Shown here: piece by piece, positions 1-5,538 of the stretch
Numbering within the stretch: the first letter of the stretch is position 1
Layout of the letters: each line of letters starts with the position of its first letter
Notes under the pieces: generated by a model
What the model saw: only the letters and a program-made list of their open reading frames with translations
The model's database searches: none
Told to the model about the DNA's origin: nothing
Made by a program: the position numbers and the translations under genes
NCBI GenBank assembly: GCA_937951935.1
Contig: CALGAM010000182.1
Location: 1 to 5,538, forward strand
Direction: 5' to 3'
Origin: an uncultured Micromonospora sp.
GTDB taxonomy: Bacteria > Actinomycetota > Actinomycetes > Mycobacteriales > Micromonosporaceae
DNA length: 5,538 bases

Positions 1-1119
1 GCCGCCGGCGTCCGGGGCGAGCGTACGGGCGACCAGCTCCGCCTCGGCCGCCGGCAGCAGCCACGGCGCCAGGGTGGCGTAGTAGCCGCCCAGCAGCACC
101 ACCTCGGGATTGACCAGGTTGGCCAGCAGCGCGACGCCGTGCCCGAGATACCGGCCGGTCTCGGCGAGTGCCGCCAGGATCGCCGGGTCGCCCCGGCGCG
201 CCCGGGTCCGGATCCGGTCGACCTCGGGGGCGAAGTCGGTGACCGGACCGTCCTCGGCGGTGTCCGGCAGCGCCCGACGGATCAGCGCCGGGACGCCGGC
301 GAGCGCCTCCAGACAGCCGCGCCGGCCACAGGGGCAGGCCGGGCCGGCCGGATCGAGCGTCACGTGCCCCAGTTCTCCGGCGAACCCGTTCCCGCCGCGC
401 AGCAGCCGCCCGTCGGCGATCACCCCGGCGCCCAGGCCGGCGCCGCCGGTCAGGTGGACCAGGTTGGCGGTCCCGGCCCACGGGCCCTGTCGGTACTCGG
501 CCAGTGCGGCGAGGTTGGCGTCGTTCTCGACCGCGAGCTCGAAGGCCGGCTCGCGCAGGGCACGGCGCAGGTCCGTGCCGAGGGGGACATCCCGCCAGCC
601 GAGCGCGGTGGCGAGCCGGACGGTGCCGGCCGCGTCCACCAACCCCGGGACGGCGACGGTGAGGCCGAGCACCTGGCGCCCCTGCCCGGAGATCCGTCTG
701 ACGACCCGGGTGGCCAGCGCGGCGATCGCACCGACGGCGCGTCCGGGGGAGGCGGACGAGCCGTCGAAGGCTCGCCGCCAGGAGAGCAGTTCGGTGCCGG
801 CGAGGTCGACGGCGACGACGGTCAGCTCGTCGAGCCCCACCTCCAGGCCGATCGACGCGTACGGGCTGCCGTCGGGCACCAGCATGGTCGCCGGACGGCC
901 GATCCGGTTCTCGGTGAGTCCGGTCTCCCGGATCAGGCGGCGGTCGATCAGTTCGGCGACCAGGCTGGAGACGGTCGCCTTGTTCAGGCCGGTGCGGGCG
1001 GCGATGTCGGCGCGGGAACACGGCGCGTTGGCCCGGACGAAGCGGAGGACGACGGCGAGGTTGGTGGCCCGCACGTCGGCGAGGTCGGCCGGTTGTGGCC
1101 CGCTCTGCGTCGTGATCAA
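1..1119 (-). CDS. ROK-family transcriptional repressor (C-terminus cut by window edge)
   Basis: Probable sugar-responsive repressor of the divergent transporter operon. The visible 373 residues start with a winged helix-turn-helix (about residues 20-66; recognition helix near TGLNKATVSSLV) and continue into a ROK sugar-kinase-like domain from about residue 88. Seen in that domain are VAVPGLVD (155-162), VENDANLAALAE (197-208), the glycine-rich GGAGLGAG (225-232) and the ROK zinc motif H252, C262, C264, C269, in GHVTLDPAGPACPCGRRGCLE. The H-x9-C-x-C-x4-C spacing is the same as in E. coli Mlc. The usual DxGGTK phosphate loop is replaced by a degenerate GLEVGLDE (91-98), which fits a regulator rather than an active kinase. 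ROK repressors usually run to about 390-410 residues, so roughly 20-40 are missing. I chose TTG at 1119 because GGGGA lies 6 nt upstream and the product begins MITTQSGPQPADLADVRATN. GTG at 1140 and ATG at 1182/1185 are in-frame alternatives that would add an Arg-rich leader. Family assignment is firm; sugar ligand unknown. Confidence 0.93.
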   Translation of the reverse strand, partial: MITTQSGPQPADLADVRATNLAVVLRFVRANAPCSRADIAARTGLNKATVSSLVAELIDRRLIRETGLTENRIGRPATMLVPDGSPYASIGLEVGLDELTVVAVDLAGTELLSWRRAFDGSSASPGRAVGAIAALATRVVRRISGQGRQVLGLTVAVPGLVDAAGTVRLATALGWRDVPLGTDLRRALREPAFELAVENDANLAALAEYRQGPWAGTANLVHLTGGAGLGAGVIADGRLLRGGNGFAGELGHVTLDPAGPACPCGRRGCLEALAGVPALIRRALPDTAEDGPVTDFAPEVDRIRTRARRGDPAILAALAETGRYLGHGVALLANLVNPEVVLLGGYYATLAPWLLPAAEAELVARTLAPDAGG

Positions 1120-1125
1120 GATTTG

Positions 1126-1130
1126 TCCCC
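1126..1130 (-). promoter_or_regulatory. Probable ribosome binding site deciding the TTG start of the ROK gene
   Basis: On the minus strand GGGGA is followed by a 6-nt spacer (CAAATC) and TTG at 1119. A second purine run, GGGAG (1136-1132), lies 12 nt from the same TTG. The upstream GTG at 1140 and ATG pair at 1185/1182 lack a comparable site at good spacing. This favours TTG but does not prove it. Confidence 0.45.
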
Positions 1131-1257
1131 GCTCCCCCACACGACGGCGGCCCCGGCGTTCTCGGGGTCGACCGCGCCCCATCATGCCGCACCACGAGCC
1201 GTCCGGCCACGCGCGTCCGTGCTGCGGTGGCGCGGGACGCGTCCGGCCCACGCCATC

Positions 1258-1286
1258 TTGTGGCATCGGTCACCGTCGATTACGTT
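1258..1286 (+). promoter_or_regulatory. Probable promoter of the sugar-transport operon (-35 TTGTGG, -10 TACGTT)
   Basis: TTGTGG (1258-1263) and TACGTT (1281-1286) are separated by exactly 17 nt. They keep the most important bases of the housekeeping consensus (TTG of the -35; TA...T of the -10). Transcription would start at about 1292-1295, giving a leader of roughly 100 nt before the GTG at 1393. The -10 end and predicted start point lie inside the palindrome at 1285-1310, so a bound repressor would block initiation. The assignment is by eye. Confidence 0.5.
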
Positions 1287-1310
1287 TGTTTAGTAACCAG
1301 ACTAACTAAC
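1285..1310. promoter_or_regulatory. Probable ROK/XylR-type operator (imperfect palindrome)
   Basis: Two 10-bp half-sites, TTTGTTTAGT (1285-1294) and ACTAACTAAC (1301-1310), flank a 6-bp spacer AACCAG. The left arm matches the reverse complement of the right arm (GTTAGTTAGT) at 7 of 10 positions, with the inner five, TTAGT/ACTAA, perfect. The site is AT-rich inside strongly GC-rich DNA. From memory, XylR operators of Gram-positive ROK repressors are built from similar TTAGTTTGTT-like half-sites. It lies between the divergent ROK gene and the transporter operon and overlaps the predicted -10 and transcription start. The ROK protein encoded next door is therefore the natural binder, and one site could control both directions. 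Binding is inferred, not shown. Confidence 0.65.
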
Positions 1311-1379
1311 TCTACCCGGTACCACCCCCTCGGACCGCCGCGCCCGTCCCGCCCGCGTGGCGGCCGTACCGCGACAGCG

Positions 1380-1386
1380 AAGGGAG
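1380..1386 (+). promoter_or_regulatory. Ribosome binding site that sets the binding-protein start
   Basis: AAGGGAG lies 6 nt before the GTG at 1393. This is the strongest Shine-Dalgarno match in the window. It rules against the in-frame upstream GTG at 1357, which would place this site inside the coding sequence and add an atypical MAAVPRQRRERA leader before the signal peptide. Confidence 0.8.
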
Positions 1387-1392
1387 CGCGCC

Positions 1393-3075
1393 GTGGAAGC
1401 ACCCGGCCCGGACCTCGCCACCACCCGGAGAAACGTCCTCGGCCTGCTGGGCCTCGGCGCGGCGGCGACCGTCGGCGGTGCCCTGCTCGGCGGCTGCGGC
1501 GGCGAGGCACGGTCCACAGGCGACGCGCAGAACCTGGACAGGCTCGCCGGGTTGCTGCCGCACCAGCGGCCCCTGCCCGCGGGGATACCCGCGCCGGACA
1601 TCGCCGGCGTCCGGCCGGTGCCCGACGGCTACACCGACTTCCCGGCCGACCTGGTCGACGCCGTCGCCGAGCGGCCGGGCAGCAGCGGACAGGAGATCCG
1701 GGCGATGACCCCGGCCTGGGGGCCCGCGCCGCCCGGGCTCGGGCAGAGCGCCTACCTGGCCGCGGTCAACGCCGAGCTCGGGGTGCCGGTCAACTTCAGC
1801 GTCCAGGACGGCAACACGTACGCCGAGAAGCTCAACGCGATGCTCGGGGCCCGGGACGTGCCGGACCTGCTCTGCGTGCCGGAGTGGGAGGTGTCCAAGC
1901 TGCCGCGCTTCTCCGACGCGGTGGCCGCGCTCTTCGAGGACCTCACCGACCACCTCGCCGGGGACCGGATCACCGCCTACCCGATGCTGGCCACCCTCCC
2001 GACCGGTGCCTGGCGCAACGCCCTGTGGAACGAGCGACTGATGGCGATTCCCAACCCGACCGACGGGCCGTTCCCCTGGGCGCTCTTCTGCCGCAGGGAC
2101 CTGCTCGACAGGGCGGGGCTGGGCTACCCGACGAGCATGGACGAGCTGCTCGAGATCGGCAGGCAGGTCACCGATCCGGCGAGGGGCGTCTGGGCGTTCT
2201 CCGACATCTTCGCGATGGTGCAGATGTTCTACCGGTCGCCCGGCACCGACGACGGCTGGCGGCTGCGGCCGGACGGCACCCCCGAGTTCAAGTACGAGAC
2301 CCCGGAGTTCCGGCAGGCCGTCGAGTTCATGGCGCGGGTCTACCGGGAGGGGCTGGTACACCCCGACCTGGTGGCCAGCAGGGGCGCCGACGCCAAGCAG
2401 CTCTTCCAGAGCGGAAGGATCATCTTCCACCAGGACGGTCTCGGCATGTGGCAGCCGATGCAGGCCGAGCAGCAGAAGGTCACCCCCGGCTTCGACATCC
2501 AGCCGGTGCCCGTCTTCTCGGCCACCGGCGGTGACCCGCTGGTGTGGGGAGACGACGACCCGATCTCCTACACCTTCATCAGGAAGGGACTGGGCAGGGC
2601 GCGGGTCGAGGAACTGCTCCGGGTGATCAACTGGTGCTCGGCGCCGTTCGGGACGACGGAGTTCCACCTGCGCGAGTACGGCGTCGAGGGCCGGCACCAC
2701 ACCCGCGGCGCCGCCGGGCCGGCCAAGACCGACCTCGGCTTCAAGGAGATCGCCAACCAGTACTTCTTCATCAGCGGTCGCAGCCCGGTGATCCAGCCCT
2801 ATCCGCAGACCCCGAACTACGTGCGAGACCTGCTGACCTACTCCAACGAGATGGTGAGGTACCTGGAGAAGGACCCGTGGGCCGGGCTGAAGCTGGAGAT
2901 GCCGGCCCGGTTCAAGGCCGGTCTGGTGCCGACGGAGGACAAGATCACGGACATCCTGCGGGGCCGGCGACCGCTGCGCGACCTGGACACGGTGATCCGG
3001 GAGTGGCGGACCAGCGGCGGCGGCGACGAGGCCCGGGAGTTCCGTGCCAGGGCGCTGGCCGACGCCGGACGATGA
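1393..3075 (+). CDS. LplA-type extracellular carbohydrate-binding lipoprotein of an ABC importer
   Basis: Substrate-binding component of a CUT1-type sugar ABC importer, expected to be anchored on the outer face of the membrane. The 560-residue product opens with a twin-arginine-like signal (TTRRNVLGL, residues 10-18), a hydrophobic stretch (15-34) and a lipobox LLGGC with C35 as the predicted lipidated residue. Tat export of a lipoprotein is thus likely. The mature part has the two-lobe layout of the family 1 binding proteins. Recognisable stretches are NTYAEKLNAMLGARDVPDLL (141-160), FCRRDLLDRAGLGYPTSMDEL (232-252) and the C-terminal LVPTEDKITDILRGRRPLRDLDTVI (511-535) followed by the EWR-x-SGG tail. 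These and the length place it near LplA/YtcQ-like proteins that bind oligosaccharides or polysaccharide fragments. The stop codon overlaps the start of the first permease (ATGA). The substrate cannot be deduced; residues such as W229 and the aromatics at 457-459 could line the site but this is a guess. Confidence 0.93.
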   Translation: MEAPGPDLATTRRNVLGLLGLGAAATVGGALLGGCGGEARSTGDAQNLDRLAGLLPHQRPLPAGIPAPDIAGVRPVPDGYTDFPADLVDAVAERPGSSGQEIRAMTPAWGPAPPGLGQSAYLAAVNAELGVPVNFSVQDGNTYAEKLNAMLGARDVPDLLCVPEWEVSKLPRFSDAVAALFEDLTDHLAGDRITAYPMLATLPTGAWRNALWNERLMAIPNPTDGPFPWALFCRRDLLDRAGLGYPTSMDELLEIGRQVTDPARGVWAFSDIFAMVQMFYRSPGTDDGWRLRPDGTPEFKYETPEFRQAVEFMARVYREGLVHPDLVASRGADAKQLFQSGRIIFHQDGLGMWQPMQAEQQKVTPGFDIQPVPVFSATGGDPLVWGDDDPISYTFIRKGLGRARVEELLRVINWCSAPFGTTEFHLREYGVEGRHHTRGAAGPAKTDLGFKEIANQYFFISGRSPVIQPYPQTPNYVRDLLTYSNEMVRYLEKDPWAGLKLEMPARFKAGLVPTEDKITDILRGRRPLRDLDTVIREWRTSGGGDEAREFRARALADAGR

Positions 3076-4145
3076 GCACCCGGGAGGCGGTCCGCCCCGG
3101 CGGGGGGTGGGAGACGCCCGACGTCGGTCCCGGTGGTGCCTCCGCCGCGGGCTCGGACACCCGGCGGGCCGGCCGGGACGTCCGGGCCGCACGCCGCCGG
3201 CGCCGTCCGGGCCGGCGGCCCCCGCTGCGGGCCCGGCTGCGCCGGGACTGGCCGCTGCTGGTGATGGTCGCGCCGGCCGCGGCGCTGCTGCTGGTCTTCC
3301 ACTACGTGCCCACGCTCGGCAACGTGGTCGCGTTCCAGGACTACAACCCGTACGCCGGGGACAGCCCGCTCCAGGCGTTCCTCGCCAGCCCGTGGATCGG
3401 GTTCGGCAACTTCGAGGCGCTCTTCAGCGACCCGGCGTTCTGGGACGCGTTCTGGAACACCCTGTCGATAACCGCGTTCCAGCTCGTCTTCTACTTCCCA
3501 CTACCGATCGCCCTGGCGATCGTGCTCAACGGCATCCTCTCCGCGCGGCTGCGCGCCTTCGTGCAGAGCGTCGTCTACCTGCCGCACTTCTTCTCCTGGG
3601 TACTGGTGGTGACGTTCTTCGTCCAGATGTTCGGCGGCGCCGGCCTGCTCGCCCAGACACTGCGCGACGCCGGCCTGCAGCCGTGGGACATCATGTCCAA
3701 TCCGGACACGTTCGTCGTGCTGGTCACCGCCGAGGCGGTCTGGAAGGACGCCGGCTGGGGCGCGGTCGTCTTCCTGGCCGCGCTCTCCACCATCGACCCG
3801 CACCTGTACGAGGCGGCGGCGGTGGACGGGGCCGGGCGGTGGCGGCGGCTGTGGCACGTGACCCTGCCCGGCCTGCGACCGGTGATCGTCCTGCTGCTGA
3901 TCCTGCGGCTCGGCGACGCGCTGTCGGTCGGCTTCGAACAGTTCCTGCTGCAGCGGGACGCGGTCGGCCGGCAGGCCGCCGAGGTGTTGGACACCTTCGT
4001 CTACCACCAGGGGATCACGACCGGGAACTACGGGTACGGGGCGGCGGCCGGGTTGTTCAAGGCGGTGGTCGGGCTGGTGCTGATCCTGGCGGCCAACCGG
4101 ATCGCCCACGCCCTCGGCGAGCGGGGGGTGTACTCACGGTCATGA
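3072..4145 (+). CDS. LplB-type sugar ABC transporter permease
   Basis: One of two membrane subunits of the importer. The 357-residue product has a polar, Arg/Gly/Pro-rich cytoplasmic tail (1-58, with a run of five Arg at 41-45), then about six membrane segments near 61-82, 128-153, 163-188, 213-238, 268-288 and 321-345. The opening YVPTLGNVVAFQDYNPYAG (78-96) is a hallmark of the LplB branch. The ATPase-docking EAA loop is well preserved as EAAAVDGAG...LP (247-266). The ending, DTFVYHQGITTGNYGYGAAAGLFKA..., is also typical. The ATG overlaps the stop of the binding protein (ATGA). No good Shine-Dalgarno precedes it (only GCCGGACG), so translation is probably coupled to the upstream gene. A later start cannot be excluded because the first ~58 residues carry no family signature, but I see no better-supported one. 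Confidence 0.93.
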   Translation: MSTREAVRPGGGWETPDVGPGGASAAGSDTRRAGRDVRAARRRRRPGRRPPLRARLRRDWPLLVMVAPAAALLLVFHYVPTLGNVVAFQDYNPYAGDSPLQAFLASPWIGFGNFEALFSDPAFWDAFWNTLSITAFQLVFYFPLPIALAIVLNGILSARLRAFVQSVVYLPHFFSWVLVVTFFVQMFGGAGLLAQTLRDAGLQPWDIMSNPDTFVVLVTAEAVWKDAGWGAVVFLAALSTIDPHLYEAAAVDGAGRWRRLWHVTLPGLRPVIVLLLILRLGDALSVGFEQFLLQRDAVGRQAAEVLDTFVYHQGITTGNYGYGAAAGLFKAVVGLVLILAANRIAHALGERGVYSRS

Positions 4146-5074
4146 CGGTGACCCGACGTACGACGGCCGGGGCGGGGGCGCGGCGCGGGCGGAGCCGCCG
4201 CCCGGCCTGGGAGGAGCCGCCGAGTGTGGTCGGCCAGGTCGCCCGGGGCGGCCTGCTGACCGGTGTGGTGCTGGCGGTGTTGCTTCCCCTGTGGGTGGTG
4301 GTGGTCACCAGCCTGGCCTCGCGCGAGACCATCGACGAGGCCGGCGGTCTGGTGCTGGTGCCGCGGGAGATCGACGTCTCGGCGTACGTGACGATCTTCT
4401 CCGGTGGCCAGGTCACCCGGGCGCTCTGGATCAGCGCCCTGGTCACCACCGTGGGCACGGCGGTGAGCGTGACCCTGACCGTGCTGGCCGCGTACGGGCT
4501 CTCCCGCCCCGGCTCGGTGGCACACCGCGGCCTGCTGCTCTACTTCCTGCTGACCTTCCTGGTCTATCCCGGCATGGTGCCGAGCTACCTGGTGGTGACC
4601 GGGCTCGGTCTGAAGGACAGCCTCTGGGCGCTGATCCTGCCGAGCGCGATCAGCGTCTTCAACCTGGTGGTGCTCCGGGCGTTCTTCCAGAACATTCCCG
4701 GCGACCTGCTCGACAGCGCCCGGATCGACGGGGCGGGGGAGTTCCGGATCCTGGCCCGGATCGTGCTGCCGCTGTCCAGGGCGGTCATCGCCGTGGTCGC
4801 CCTCTTCTACGCCGTCGGCTACTGGAACGTCTGGTTCACCGCGTTGCTCTACATCGACGACAACGCGAGGTTCCCGAGCCAGCGGGTGCTGCAGAGCTTC
4901 ATCCTGGCCGGGCAGTCGCCGAACACCTCCGGCCTGGTCGGCGCCGCGATGCCGCCGACGCTGGCGATCAAGATGGCGGTGGTGGTGGTGACGGTCGCGC
5001 CGGTCGTCCTGGTCTATCCGTTCGTGCAGCGGCACTTCGTCAAGGGTGTGATCGTCGGCGCGGTCAGGGGGTGA
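4142..5074 (+). CDS. LplC-type sugar ABC transporter permease
   Basis: Second membrane subunit, expected to pair with the LplB-type protein to form the sugar channel. The 310-residue product has a short Arg-rich cytoplasmic tail (1-33) and about six membrane segments near 36-57, 96-118, 129-152, 162-182, 211-228 and 276-295. The EAA loop appears as DSARIDGAGEF...LP (191-210). The first residues of EAA are replaced by DSA, which is common in this branch. The C-terminus YPFVQRHFVKGVIVGAVRG (292-310) is the diagnostic LplC ending, so the gene is complete. Its ATG overlaps the stop of the first permease (ATGA). A G-rich run at 4123-4130 lies 11 nt upstream and may help ribosome binding, but coupling is likely. 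It ends the recognisable transport operon; no ATPase gene follows. Confidence 0.94.
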   Translation: MTVTRRTTAGAGARRGRSRRPAWEEPPSVVGQVARGGLLTGVVLAVLLPLWVVVVTSLASRETIDEAGGLVLVPREIDVSAYVTIFSGGQVTRALWISALVTTVGTAVSVTLTVLAAYGLSRPGSVAHRGLLLYFLLTFLVYPGMVPSYLVVTGLGLKDSLWALILPSAISVFNLVVLRAFFQNIPGDLLDSARIDGAGEFRILARIVLPLSRAVIAVVALFYAVGYWNVWFTALLYIDDNARFPSQRVLQSFILAGQSPNTSGLVGAAMPPTLAIKMAVVVVTVAPVVLVYPFVQRHFVKGVIVGAVRG

Positions 5075-5085
5075 CCCGCGGCGCC

Positions 5086-5091
5086 TATGCT
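5086..5091 (+). promoter_or_regulatory. Probable -10 element of a leaderless promoter for the MarR gene
   Basis: TATGCT fits the TAnnnT -10 pattern of actinomycete promoters. It ends 7 nt before the ATG at 5099, so transcription would begin at or next to the start codon and the mRNA would be leaderless. This spacing is typical of leaderless genes in this phylum. No convincing -35 is visible upstream; the nearest, GGTCAG at 5062-5067, is poor and lies within the permease coding end. Confidence 0.5.
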
Positions 5092-5100
5092 CGGGAGCAT
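5087..5100. repeat. Perfect 6-bp inverted repeat over the MarR -10 and start codon
   Basis: ATGCTC (5087-5092) and GAGCAT (5095-5100) are exact reverse complements separated by GG. The left arm covers five bases of the -10 element and the right arm runs into the ATG at 5099. MarR proteins often repress their own gene through a palindrome over the promoter, so an autoregulatory operator is possible, although 14 bp is short for the family. There is no T-run, so it is not an intrinsic terminator. It could be chance. Confidence 0.4.
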
Positions 5101-5538
5101 GACCGCCATGGCGCCGACCCGGAGCGAACCCGACCTGTCGTACCTCCTGGACCACACCAGCCACGTGCTGCGTACCCGGATGGCGGCGGCCCTGGCCGAG
5201 GTGGGGCTCACCGCGCGGATGCACTGTGTGCTGGTGCACGCCCTGGCCGAGGAACGGACCCAGGCCCAGCTCGCCGAGCTCGGGGACATGGACAAGACCA
5301 CGATGGTGGTCACCGTCGACGCCCTGGAGCGGGCGGGACTGGCGGAGCGGCGACCGTCCGACACGGACCGGCGGGCCCGCATCATCGCGGTCACCCCGGA
5401 GGGGGCCCGGGTCGCCGCGCGCAGCCAGGAGATCGTCGACCGGGTGCACCGGGAGGCGCTGGCGACGCTCCCGGCCGAGGAGCGGGAGGTCCTGGTCCGC
5501 GCCCTGACCCGGCTGGCCACCGGCCACCTCGCCGAGCC
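5099..5538 (+). CDS. MarR-family transcriptional regulator (C-terminus cut by window edge)
   Basis: Winged helix-turn-helix regulator, probably a dimer. The 146 visible residues show an N-terminal dimerisation helix (about 13-35), a helical region GLTARMHCVLVHAL (36-49), the HTH TQAQLAELGDMDKTTMVVTVDALERAGL (54-81), and the wing with the family D-x-R signature SDTDRRARIIAVTPEG (87-102). C-terminal dimerisation helices follow (from about 103). MarR proteins are usually 140-160 residues, so the stop is probably just beyond the window. I chose ATG 5099 because a -10 element lies 7 nt upstream (leaderless reading). ATG 5108 is an alternative, with GGGAG at 5093-5097 as ribosome site 10 nt away. 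The gene lies 24 nt after the transporter operon, so read-through from it is possible. A single cysteine (C43) is not at the N-terminal position of the OhrR peroxide sensor, so redox sensing is not supported. Ligand and targets are unknown. Confidence 0.92.
   Translation, partial: MTAMAPTRSEPDLSYLLDHTSHVLRTRMAAALAEVGLTARMHCVLVHALAEERTQAQLAELGDMDKTTMVVTVDALERAGLAERRPSDTDRRARIIAVTPEGARVAARSQEIVDRVHREALATLPAEEREVLVRALTRLATGHLAE

Noticed and set aside
110..1309. Long open frames on the plus strand opposite the ROK gene
   Set aside because: The products are low-complexity Arg/Ala/Pro/Gly sequences with no family motifs. The minus strand carries a complete set of ROK motifs and the expected third-position GC bias, so these are mirror frames of GC-rich coding DNA.
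1335..1363. Possible hairpin in the operon leader (8-bp stem, CCGCCGCG with CGTGGCGG, 13-nt loop)
   Set aside because: One pair is G-U, the loop is C-rich, no T-run follows, and such stems arise readily by chance in this base composition. No riboswitch or attenuator features were recognised.
1357..1392. Upstream GTG start for the binding protein
   Set aside because: It would swallow the strong AAGGGAG ribosome site and put an unusual basic segment before the Tat-type signal peptide; no good ribosome site precedes it.
1312..3192. A 626-codon open frame on the minus strand across the binding-protein gene
   Set aside because: It is compositionally odd, has no recognisable motif and covers the operon promoter-proximal leader. 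The plus strand encodes an unmistakable lipoprotein with ribosome site and lipobox.
5075..5098. Terminator between permease 2 and the MarR gene
   Set aside because: The gap is only 24 nt, the only inverted repeat extends into the MarR start codon, and there is no T-run, so nothing supports termination here.
4028..5527. A 499-codon open frame on the minus strand across permease 2 and the MarR gene
   Set aside because: The product is a Gln/His/Arg/Gly-rich shadow without motifs, spanning two well-supported plus-strand genes and the gap between them.

Overview
The window looks like chromosomal DNA from a high-GC actinomycete. The base composition is extreme, codons strongly prefer G or C at the third position, starts include GTG and probably TTG, and there is a Tat-type lipoprotein signal and a probable leaderless gene. 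The protein sequences suggest a Micromonospora- or Streptomyces-like organism, but the exact genus is inference.

Layout. Positions 1-1119 hold a minus-strand ROK-family repressor, with its C-terminus cut by the window edge. Positions 1120-1392 are a divergent intergenic region. It contains an AT-rich island (about 1281-1310) in otherwise GC-rich DNA, with a sigma70-like promoter and an imperfect palindrome that resembles ROK/XylR operators. Positions 1393-5074 are a tight plus-strand operon: an LplA-type sugar-binding lipoprotein (1393-3075), an LplB-type permease (3072-4145) and an LplC-type permease (4142-5074). Both internal junctions are ATGA stop/start overlaps. Positions 5099-5538 hold a MarR-family regulator, cut just before its end, with a -10 element placed for leaderless transcription.

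How the genes work together. The lipoprotein would capture an oligosaccharide or polysaccharide fragment outside the cell and pass it to the two-permease channel. No ATP-binding subunit lies in the window. In CUT1 systems of this class the ATPase is commonly a shared one encoded elsewhere (MsiK/MsmX type). The ROK protein is the likely local repressor, released by a sugar ligand. The substrate cannot be read from the sequence: no glycoside hydrolase or catabolic gene is in view. The MarR gene may be functionally unrelated.

The set of gene families is ordinary for actinomycetes and I found no new type of system. The most informative details are the operator/promoter overlap at 1258-1310 and the promoter/palindrome/start arrangement at 5086-5101.
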